From a bacterium (GTDB taxonomy: Bacteria > Lindowbacteria > 2-12-FULL-62-27): a stretch of DNA of 10,156 bases. Made by a program: the position numbers and the translations under genes. The first letter of the stretch is position 1, and the number at the start of each line of letters is the position of its first letter. The stretch spans positions 1-10,156 of the forward strand of contig JACQOF010000076.1 of assembly GCA_016202645.1 (NCBI GenBank). Direction: 5' to 3'. Under the pieces are notes generated by a model, which saw only the letters and a list, made by a program, of their open reading frames with translations, had not been told where the DNA came from and searched no databases. Below are positions 1 to 5,152 of this stretch, one piece after another.

Positions 1-32
1 CCCTTTCTCCCTCTCTCCCTCTCTCCCTCCCC
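1..32. repeat. CCCTYTCT octamer tract 1
   Basis: Four octamer units (CCCTTTCT, two CCCTCTCT, then CCCTCCCC) form a pure polypyrimidine tract on the plus strand. On the minus strand the GGG runs recur every 8 bases with 5-base spacers, which fits a G-quadruplex pattern. It is cut by the window start, so the tract may be longer. It lies directly upstream of the candidate promoter of the first gene and is one of five such tracts in the window. Confidence 0.85.
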
Positions 33-33
33 A

Positions 34-62
34 TTGACCCCCCCCGTAATCTCGGCCATAAT
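34..62 (+). promoter_or_regulatory. Putative sigma70-type promoter of the TPR protein gene
   Basis: TTGACC (34-39) is followed after a 17-base spacer by CATAAT (57-62), matching 5 of 6 bases of each sigma70 consensus box. Transcription would start near 69-70, only a few bases before the ATG at 73 or about a dozen before the ATG at 82. The leader would therefore be very short or absent. The prediction rests on consensus match only. Confidence 0.45.
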
Positions 63-72
63 ATTATCCGAT

Positions 73-1350
73 ATGTTCTATATGTCCGCTCTGTCCTCGC
101 TTTCTCTCAGAATCATCGCGGCGCTTGTCGCGCTCTGGTCGTGTCTCCCCGCGGCGGTTGCGGTCGAGAAAACCAGCGCGACGTCCGTCGACGCGCCGGA
201 CGTCGGGGCGGCGCGGGCGTCGTATGAGATCAATCGAAGCGCGGCGCAGACGACGTTCCTCGACCGGCAGATCACCGGGCTGGGATTTTCGCCGAATGGG
301 TATTCCTCCACCAAGGTCCAGCGCGGGATCACGCTCGATCTCTACTACACGCTCGTGGCCGGGTCCCTCGTCGGCAGCCGCGTCGGGTTCGGCAGCGAAT
401 TCGCCGACCCGATCCTCTCGCAGATCGCTTCCATCCAGGGTAAGTGGGTGGTCCTGCGGGAAGGATTCCTCTGGCCGGCAATCGCCGGAGGCGTCGACCT
501 GAACCTCGACCTTAATTTCCGGGGCGGCGTGCCCTTCTCCAACTTCCGGACTCTGACCTACCCGAGCTTCGTCGCTTTCTCAAAAACCGTTTTCCCGCGC
601 TCCGGCACGTTCATCACGGTCGGCCGGTACGCGCGCTCGCAGATGGAACACCTCGCCTACCTCACCCGGTTCCTCGATCACAAAGCTTCCAGTGTCACGT
701 TCGCGGGGCTCGATTTTAAGGTCAAGGATCCGTCCAAGGGATTTCGCGTTGAAGTCTTTCTGCCGGTCGATCACAAAGATAATGCCCAAATCGCCAATAT
801 GTACATCAAGGCCCTGTCGGCGATGCCGCTCACGCTGATCACGTACGCGCGGAGCGACGTGGGCCGCGCGGTCGTCCTGTCCTTCTCGTTTCGGCTGACC
901 TTGTTTCCGTCCCTCACCAAGGAACAACGCTTTAAGAAAAAATGGTGGAACCCGCTGTCCTGGTACCTCAATGACAACAAGGACGCGGCGAAAAAGTTCG
1001 CGCTGGAGGGCGACGGGCTTCTGCAGAAGGGCGAATATAAAAAAGCGCAGAAAAAATATCAGGAGAGCCTCCTGCTAAACGACAAGATAGCGGCGGTTCA
1101 CTATAACCTCGCCACGGCCTCCCTCCAGATGAATTCGCCGGCGGAATTGCCGCGCGCGATCTTCCACTTTAATCGCTCCATCGAACTCGGCGGGGCCGAC
1201 GCGGAGAAATTGTACGGGCTGGGTCTCGCGTATTTTAAGGCGGGGTCGAAAGACAACGCCAGAAAAGTCTGGACGGATTCGCTGAAGTTCGACCCCAATT
1301 ACGGCGCCGCCAAAAACGCCATCCAGATATTGAATGGGCCCAAAGGATGA
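73..1350 (+). CDS. Secreted or outer-membrane protein with C-terminal TPR repeats
   Basis: The protein has about 425 residues. The start at 73 is the first in-frame ATG after the predicted promoter; a second ATG at 82 is equally plausible, and a TTG at 34 overlaps the -35 box and is unlikely. The N-terminus is a signal peptide: an Arg, a hydrophobic stretch (RIIAALVALWSCLPA) and an AVA cleavage site near residue 30. Residues ~50-280 are rich in alternating hydrophobic/polar beta-strand-like segments, compatible with a beta-barrel or periplasmic beta domain, but I recognise no named family. Residues ~306-410 carry three TPR-like units (for example GDGLLQKGEYKKAQKKYQES and YGLGLAYFKAGSKDNARKVW), which normally mediate protein-protein contacts. 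A basic, Trp-rich segment (RFKKKWWNPLSWYL, ~286-299) joins the two parts. It is probably exported to the periplasm or outer membrane as an assembly or scaffold protein. The gene is complete. Confidence 0.8.
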   Translation: MFYMSALSSLSLRIIAALVALWSCLPAAVAVEKTSATSVDAPDVGAARASYEINRSAAQTTFLDRQITGLGFSPNGYSSTKVQRGITLDLYYTLVAGSLVGSRVGFGSEFADPILSQIASIQGKWVVLREGFLWPAIAGGVDLNLDLNFRGGVPFSNFRTLTYPSFVAFSKTVFPRSGTFITVGRYARSQMEHLAYLTRFLDHKASSVTFAGLDFKVKDPSKGFRVEVFLPVDHKDNAQIANMYIKALSAMPLTLITYARSDVGRAVVLSFSFRLTLFPSLTKEQRFKKKWWNPLSWYLNDNKDAAKKFALEGDGLLQKGEYKKAQKKYQESLLLNDKIAAVHYNLATASLQMNSPAELPRAIFHFNRSIELGGADAEKLYGLGLAYFKAGSKDNARKVWTDSLKFDPNYGAAKNAIQILNGPKG

Positions 1351-1370
1351 GAATGCGCCCTTCCCGCCCA

Positions 1371-1410
1371 CACCCCTCCTCCCCCCTTGAGGGGGAGGAG
1401 GGGAGGGGGG
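1371..1410. repeat. C/G-rich inverted repeat (CTTGAGGGGGAGG family), copy 1
   Basis: A perfect 13-bp inverted repeat (1373-1385 against 1391-1403) encloses the loop CTTGA and is followed by GGAGGGGGG. The same core, CCTCCCCCCTTGAGGGGGAGG less its last base, recurs at 3803-3822, so this is a dispersed repeat rather than a private hairpin. There is no T-run after the stem, so a standard intrinsic terminator is not supported, although the hairpin could stabilise the 3' end of the preceding transcript. Its right end supplies a GGAGG-like sequence ahead of the next gene. Confidence 0.8.
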
Positions 1411-1453
1411 TTCTCGGATAAGCTCTAAATCCCTTGCCGACCAACTGATTGAA

Positions 1454-2275
1454 TTGGCCCGACGCTCTCGTATGCTCTTCCTCTTCCTCGATTACGACGG
1501 CACCCTGCGAGAAATCGCCGGAAGACCCCAGGACGCTCTGCCCGACGCGGACCTCCTGCGGCTCCTCCGGAGGCTCGAGCGGTCCCGAAACCTCAGGCCG
1601 GTTATCATTACGGGACGGTCCATCCGCGATATCCGGCGTATGCTCCCCCTCCGCCGGACTTGCTTTATCGGTACCCATGGCCTTGAATTCGCACGGGGAA
1701 CGGGAACTGTCCGTTACCTCTTGCCGGTCGCCAAGGCGAAATCGGCGGTGAACCGCATTTGCGCGGAATTGAAAAAATGGATCGACGGTTCGTTCACGCT
1801 TGAAAACAAAACGGTCTCCCTCTCTCTCCACGACAGGCTCGCGCCACCCGCCAGGGCGGCCCGCGCGCGGCGGAAATTGATGGAACTCGTCCGGCCCTAT
1901 GTCAAACGCGGAATCCTGGACCTCATCCGGGGGAAATGCGTCCTTGAAGTCCGCCCGATGGGGGCGCATAAGGGGATCGGCGTCGAGTTTGTTCTCGATC
2001 GGGCCCCCGGCGGCGCCGCGGCGGTCGCCTTCGGCGACGATCGCACCGATGAGGACATGTTCCGCGTCCTCAATCGCCGGAAACAGGTGACGGTGGTGGT
2101 CGGGAAAAGAAAAAGCGCTGCGCTATTTCGCGTCCCTTCGCCGAGGTTGGCTCGGAAAATCCTGTCGAGTCTCCATTGCGCGTTGGGAACGGACAGGGAT
2201 GTCCTGTCCCCAACGCTCCAGTCTCAGAAATTTCCAGGACGGAAATTTCTCCATCGCGCGTTGGGGGCGGACTGA
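1454..2275 (+). CDS. otsB: Trehalose-6-phosphate phosphatase-like HAD hydrolase (OtsB family)
   Basis: The enzyme would dephosphorylate trehalose 6-phosphate to trehalose in the cytosol. HAD motifs, numbered from the TTG at 1454, are DYDGT at 13-17 (nucleophile D13, acid D15), ITGRS at 52-56 (motif II Thr), GTHGLE at 73-78 (typical of trehalose-phosphatases), motif III Lys at ~173 in AHKG, and GDDRTDEDMF at 194-203 (metal-binding Asp). Length of ~270 residues fits the family. Start is uncertain: TTG at 1454 or ATG at 1472. Codons upstream of 1454 (LADQLIEL) read like normal family sequence, but no ATG, GTG or TTG precedes them after the stop at 1388, so a rare start such as ATA at 1418 or CTG at 1445 cannot be excluded. 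The family-like part ends near residue 240; the remaining ~32 residues are encoded in a hairpin repeat. The stop codon overlaps the ATG of the DedA gene. No trehalose-phosphate synthase lies in the window, so a related sugar phosphate is possible. Confidence 0.85.
   Translation: MARRSRMLFLFLDYDGTLREIAGRPQDALPDADLLRLLRRLERSRNLRPVIITGRSIRDIRRMLPLRRTCFIGTHGLEFARGTGTVRYLLPVAKAKSAVNRICAELKKWIDGSFTLENKTVSLSLHDRLAPPARAARARRKLMELVRPYVKRGILDLIRGKCVLEVRPMGAHKGIGVEFVLDRAPGGAAAVAFGDDRTDEDMFRVLNRRKQVTVVVGKRKSAALFRVPSPRLARKILSSLHCALGTDRDVLSPTLQSQKFPGRKFLHRALGAD
2170..2272. repeat. Two-hairpin repeat element inside the 3' end of the otsB-like gene
   Basis: TCTCCATTGCGCGTTGGG at 2170-2187 is repeated with one mismatch at 2248-2265. 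Between the copies are two hairpins. The first pairs GCGTTGG (2180-2186) with CCAACGC (2210-2216) and GGACAGG (2191-2197) with CCTGTCC (2203-2209) around a 5-base loop. The second is a perfect 10-bp stem AGAAATTTCC/GGAAATTTCT (2226-2235/2241-2250) with loop AGGAC. The element is read in frame by the phosphatase gene and ends in GGGGGCGG, which is positioned as the ribosome-binding site of the next gene. Confidence 0.75.
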
Positions 2276-2913
2276 TGGACGCGCTCTTGGAACAATTTGA
2301 AAAATTGAGGTTCTTCCTCTTTACCCCCGAAGGCCTCCAGGCCATGATCCTCGCGGGCGGGTATGCCATCCTCATCGCGATTGTCTTCGCCGAAACGGGG
2401 CTCTTCGTCGGATTCTTCCTCCCCGGCGATTCCCTCCTCTTTGTGGCGGGTTTCGTCGCGGGCTTGGGTCACCTCGACTTCTGGACCCTCAACATCGTCC
2501 TTTCCGTCGCGGCGATCGTCGGAGATACGGTCGGCTACTGGATCGGTCACAGCGTGGGCGCCGCCTTTTACGACAGGCCGGACTCAATGTTCTTTAAGCG
2601 GCGGCACCTCATCAAAACGCATGAGTTCTATGAACGGCATGGCGGCAAAACCATTGTCCTCGCGCGCTTCGTGCCTATCGTACGCACCTTCGCCCCCCTC
2701 GTGGCCGGCATCGCCAAAATGAAATACTCGCGGTTCCTCTCTTTTAACGTCTTCGGCGGCATCTTCTGGGTCTTCGCTATGACCGGACTCGGCTATAAAC
2801 TCGGCGCAATCCCATGGGTCCGGGCCAATCTCGAAAAAGCGGTCCTCATCGTCATCTTCATCAGCATCCTGCCGATGATCATCGAATACTGGAGACACAA
2901 GAAATCCGCCTGA
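2275..2913 (+). CDS. DedA family membrane protein
   Basis: The 212-residue integral membrane protein has the usual length of DedA proteins. Hydrophobic segments lie at ~23-48, ~52-65, ~72-90, ~136-148, ~155-175 and ~188-204. Family motifs include FAETGLFVGFFLPGDS (38-53, with E40 and D52), GDTVGYWIG (83-91) and RFVPIVRTFAP (131-141, with R131 and R137). Several members of this superfamily translocate undecaprenyl phosphate or other lipids across the cytoplasmic membrane, and loss often affects membrane potential and envelope stress responses; which lipid this one handles cannot be inferred. The ATG overlaps the upstream stop as TGATG, indicating translational coupling, with GGGGGCGG (2263-2270) as ribosome-binding site. 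An in-frame extension back to 2176 is rejected because it lies wholly in the upstream gene's repeat-derived end. Confidence 0.9.
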   Translation: MDALLEQFEKLRFFLFTPEGLQAMILAGGYAILIAIVFAETGLFVGFFLPGDSLLFVAGFVAGLGHLDFWTLNIVLSVAAIVGDTVGYWIGHSVGAAFYDRPDSMFFKRRHLIKTHEFYERHGGKTIVLARFVPIVRTFAPLVAGIAKMKYSRFLSFNVFGGIFWVFAMTGLGYKLGAIPWVRANLEKAVLIVIFISILPMIIEYWRHKKSA

Positions 2914-2952
2914 CTCGCGCAGTCCGCCTTTCGTTACTACTCTGTCCTCTCC

Positions 2953-3025
2953 GTCATTCCCGCGAAAGCGGGAATCCAGTCTGCTTTGCGATGCTCTGGA
3001 TGCCCCCGCCTCATACAGGCATGAC
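2953..3025. repeat. dRS3/REP-like palindrome plus degenerate inverted partner
   Basis: At 2953-2979 lies a 27-bp unit with an 8-bp stem ATTCCCGC/GCGGGAAT and GAAA loop, flanked by GTC and CCAG. At 2996-3025 a degenerate copy (CTGGATGCCC ... GGCATGAC) sits in the opposite orientation, as in paired REP elements. The same unit recurs twice at 8950-9007. ATTCCC-N8-GGGAAT is the form of the dRS3 repeat known from Neisseria and of similar repeats in many environmental genomes. It lies between convergent genes and could protect transcript 3' ends. Confidence 0.85.
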
Positions 3026-3036
3026 AACCTGAACAA

Positions 3037-3759
3037 TTACTTCCCTCTCTCCCTTTCTCCCTCTCTCCCTTTCTCCCTCCCATCCTCCACCAGCTTACCC
3101 CCCCTCAGCTCAAACCTCCGATCCGCGCGCGCCGAAACCGCCGGATTGTGCGTGACCATCACAATCGTCGTCCCCTCCGATCTCGCGATGCCCTCGAAAA
3201 GATCCAGCAGTTCCTCCGACGCGCGCTCGTCCAGATTGCCCGTCGGCTCGTCGGCGAAAATAATCCGTGGACCGTGCGCCAGCGCCCGCGCAACCGCCAC
3301 CCGCTGACGCTCGCCGCCCGATAACTTCTCGATCCGGCGGTGACGCAGAGCCGCAAGACCCAGCCGCTCGATGAGTCCCGAAACGCCGGGGAATCCGGGG
3401 GATCTGTTCGCCAGATCAATCGATAGGCGCACGTTCTCCTCCACGGTCAAGTCCGCCAGAAGATGATGAAACTGAAAAATCATGCCGGCCTCGCGCGCGC
3501 GGCGGGCGGACCGGCCTGGCTCACGCATTCCGTACAAATCCGAGCCGCCCCACTTCACACTCCCGCGGTCCGGCGGGAGCAGACCCGCCAGCATATGAAG
3601 CAGCGTCGTCTTCCCGCTCCCGCTCGGCCCAGATATCGACACCCACTCCCCGGCGCCGACGGCCATCCCCACACCGGACAAAACAGGACTCTCCTCCCCG
3701 CCGTTCCGGTACGCTTTGAATACGCCCTCACACTCCAATTCTCTCCCGCCTTTCTCCAT
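3037..3759 (-). CDS. LolD-type ABC transporter ATP-binding protein
   Basis: This 240-residue ABC ATPase has all motifs in order: Walker A GPSGSGKT (44-51), Q-loop Q96 in IFQFHHLL, signature LSGGERQR (146-153), Walker B IIFADE (166-171), D-loop after EPTGNLD, and switch His204 in VTHNP. Sequence and length match the LolD/MacB/FtsE-like group; LolD energises release of outer-membrane lipoproteins by LolCE. No permease gene is adjacent: the gene is flanked by a convergent DedA gene and a divergent C45 gene, so it is an orphan here and the exact subfamily stays open. The ATG at 3759 is preceded by GAGAGGGG on the coding strand. The family-like sequence ends near residue 226 (GGKLVED); the final tail [14 protein letters not shown] is encoded entirely by an octamer repeat tract and is unlikely to be ancestral. 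Confidence 0.88.
   Translation of the reverse strand: MEKGGRELECEGVFKAYRNGGEESPVLSGVGMAVGAGEWVSISGPSGSGKTTLLHMLAGLLPPDRGSVKWGGSDLYGMREPGRSARRAREAGMIFQFHHLLADLTVEENVRLSIDLANRSPGFPGVSGLIERLGLAALRHRRIEKLSGGERQRVAVARALAHGPRIIFADEPTGNLDERASEELLDLFEGIARSEGTTIVMVTHNPAVSARADRRFELRGGKLVEDGREKGREGERERGK
3041..3081. repeat. CCCTYTCT octamer tract 2, inside the ABC ATPase 3' end
   Basis: Four octamers alternating CCCTCTCT and CCCTTTCT are followed by CCCTCCC. The tract is coding on the minus strand, giving the charged tail of the ABC ATPase. Minus-strand GGG runs every 8 bases satisfy the G3N5 quadruplex pattern at least four times. Confidence 0.9.
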
Positions 3760-3800
3760 GCCCCTCTCTTATCTCCCCATCCCCGCCCTGACAAGAACAC

Positions 3801-3836
3801 CCCCTCCCCCCTTGAGGGGGAGGCCGGGAGGGGGGT
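3801..3836. repeat. C/G-rich inverted repeat (CTTGAGGGGGAGG family), copy 2
   Basis: An 8-bp stem CCTCCCCC/GGGGGAGG (3803-3810 against 3816-3823) with loop CTTGA is followed by CCGGGAGGGGGGT. It shares this core and right flank with 1371-1410. It sits in the 159-bp spacer between the divergent ABC ATPase and C45 genes, immediately beside octamer tract 3. No recognisable promoter was found in this spacer. Confidence 0.75.
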
Positions 3837-3840
3837 CTCT

Positions 3841-3880
3841 CCCTTTCTCCCTTTCTCCCTCTCTCCCTCTCTCCCTTTCT
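3841..3880. repeat. CCCTYTCT octamer tract 3
   Basis: Five consecutive octamers (CCCTTTCT twice, CCCTCTCT twice, CCCTTTCT) lie upstream of the C45 gene and downstream of the C/G-rich inverted repeat. An open frame that runs through this tract (peptide FLPFSLSPSLPFLLF) is an artefact of the repeat. Confidence 0.9.
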
Positions 3881-3918
3881 TGCTTTTTCCCCCCTCCCAA
3901 ACTACCCTCCCGCCTTCC

Positions 3919-4956
3919 ATGAAACCGGTCATCGAATTTGAAGTCTCCGGGTTTAATTATGACGTCGGGCTGGGGATCGGACGCAAATTCCGGCGCGAGA
4001 TCCGCCGCTTCGTCGCGCTCAACAACCGGGCACTCGCCGCTGAATGGACCGGGCGCGTCGGCACGCTCCAGAAAGCCCTCGATGAATCCATCGCTCGAAG
4101 CACGCACGCCTTCCCGCGATACGTCGAGGAAATCGACGGCATGGCTCACGGCGCCGGCGTGCCGTTTCGCGATATGTTCGCGCTCAACTATATCGAACTC
4201 CTCGAAATCGATGAGTCTATCGCGCGCGGGCCGGGGTCTTGCTCAACGATTGCGGCGCCGCGCAGCGGGCATTATCTCGTGGGCCATAACGAGGATTGGT
4301 CCTCAGGCAGAAATGATGTCTACGTCCTGCGTGTCCGCTACCCAACCGGCGGCGGATTCCTTTGCCTTGCGTATTACGGATACCTGCCGGGCATGAGCGT
4401 CGGGGTGAATTCGCACGGGCTCTTCCACGCGATCAATTATCTCTCCCCCAAAGACCGCCGCGTCGGGATTCCTAGAACGCTCATCACGCGCGCCATCCTC
4501 GACGCGCCGGATTTTAAATCGGCTGTGCACATCGCCAGGTCGCACTACAGGTCCTTCGGCCAGAGCATCAACCTCTTTAAACACGCCCGGTATCTGAACG
4601 TCGAAACTTCCGCCAAACGCGTCTCTCTCTCCAGACCGCGTGGCGTCGCCCTCCACACCAATCATTACATCCACTCCGATATGCTCGACATGGACTCGCC
4701 GGGCGGCCTTCAGTGGACCCTCTCGCGGATGGGGGTCGGGAAAGATTTTATCGCCAGAAATCCGAAGTTCGACGAACGCCGGATCCGCAAACTCCTCGGC
4801 TCCCGCGCGGGCGCGCCCTTCTGCTTCTATTGTACCCCGCACCCCCAAAACGACCACGTCACACTCGCCACCGCCGTCTTCGATACACGAAAACTCGGCC
4901 TCCGTATCTCCCGCGCCAACCCATCGGAGGCCCGCGGGAAATGGTTCCCGCTGTGA
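3919..4956 (+). CDS. C45-family autoproteolytic acyltransferase/hydrolase
   Basis: The 345-residue protein resembles the C45 (acyl-CoA:6-aminopenicillanate acyltransferase) group of Ntn hydrolases, which self-cleave before a catalytic Cys and then hydrolyse or form amide bonds. Key features are GPGSCSTIAAP (104-114, predicted nucleophile C108), GHNEDW (122-127, matching the conserved Asn/Asp-Trp block), GYLPGMSVGVNSHGL and a later CFYCTPHPQNDHVTLA block. The upstream frame to 3463 is discarded because it is antisense to the ABC ATPase and contains repeat-derived sequence; ATG 3919 starts the family-like sequence (MKPVIEFEVSG). No Shine-Dalgarno sequence is visible. There is no signal peptide, so it is probably cytosolic. 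It is followed by an ATP-grasp gene on the same strand, suggesting joint amide metabolism. The substrate is unknown, and bile-salt hydrolase-like or peptide-cleaving activity is also possible. Confidence 0.82.
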   Translation: MKPVIEFEVSGFNYDVGLGIGRKFRREIRRFVALNNRALAAEWTGRVGTLQKALDESIARSTHAFPRYVEEIDGMAHGAGVPFRDMFALNYIELLEIDESIARGPGSCSTIAAPRSGHYLVGHNEDWSSGRNDVYVLRVRYPTGGGFLCLAYYGYLPGMSVGVNSHGLFHAINYLSPKDRRVGIPRTLITRAILDAPDFKSAVHIARSHYRSFGQSINLFKHARYLNVETSAKRVSLSRPRGVALHTNHYIHSDMLDMDSPGGLQWTLSRMGVGKDFIARNPKFDERRIRKLLGSRAGAPFCFYCTPHPQNDHVTLATAVFDTRKLGLRISRANPSEARGKWFPL

Positions 4957-4959
4957 TGA

Positions 4960-5134
4960 GAAGTCATTTCAAAACCCCCTTCCCGCCTGAGAGGCGGGGG
5001 GGTGGCAACGGTCTGGCGCCCGAACCGGAACGGACCCTCCGAAGCCCGGGAACCGGGCGTAGGAGGGGAGTACCGGAAGGCGGACGACAGACCGTTGGCA
5101 GGACCCCCGGGTCAGGGGGTTTTGAAATGACTTC
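4960..5134. repeat. 175-bp element with perfect 21-bp terminal inverted repeats and internal hairpins
   Basis: The left arm 4960-4980 (starting GAAGTCATTTCAAAAC) is perfectly complementary to the right arm 5114-5134. Inside are hairpin CCCGCCT/AGGCGGG (4982-4988/4992-4998), a 10-bp stem CAACGGTCTG/CAGACCGTTG (5006-5015/5088-5097), stem CCCTCC/GGAGGG (5035-5040/5062-5067) and terminal hairpin GCCCGG/CCGGGC (5044-5049/5053-5058) with a GAA loop. A GAA/GTA 3x3 internal loop separates the last two stems. It starts 3 bases after the C45 stop and ends 18 bases before the ATP-grasp ATG, so it fills almost the whole spacer. It could be a miniature inverted-repeat transposon or a structured RNA; no protein is encoded and no obvious target duplication is present. 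Confidence 0.8.
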
Positions 5135-5152
5135 GAGCTTCGCGCGGCGGCC

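Noticed and set aside
1371-1410. Intrinsic transcription terminator after the TPR gene
   Set aside because: The stem is strong but is followed by G-run and mixed sequence rather than a T-run, and the same sequence occurs in a divergent spacer at 3801.
3463-3918. N-terminal extension of the C45 gene
   Set aside because: It runs antisense to the ABC ATPase and through octamer tract 3, giving repetitive Pro/Ser/Leu peptide with no family resemblance.
4960-5134. Integron attC site associated with the downstream recombinase
   Set aside because: The expected RYYYAAC/GTTRRRY core sites are not present at the arms, and the recombinase is about 4 kb away without cassette-like arrangement.
4960-5134. 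Retron msr/msd RNA
   Set aside because: Inverted ends and hairpins are superficially similar, but no reverse transcriptase gene is present in the window.
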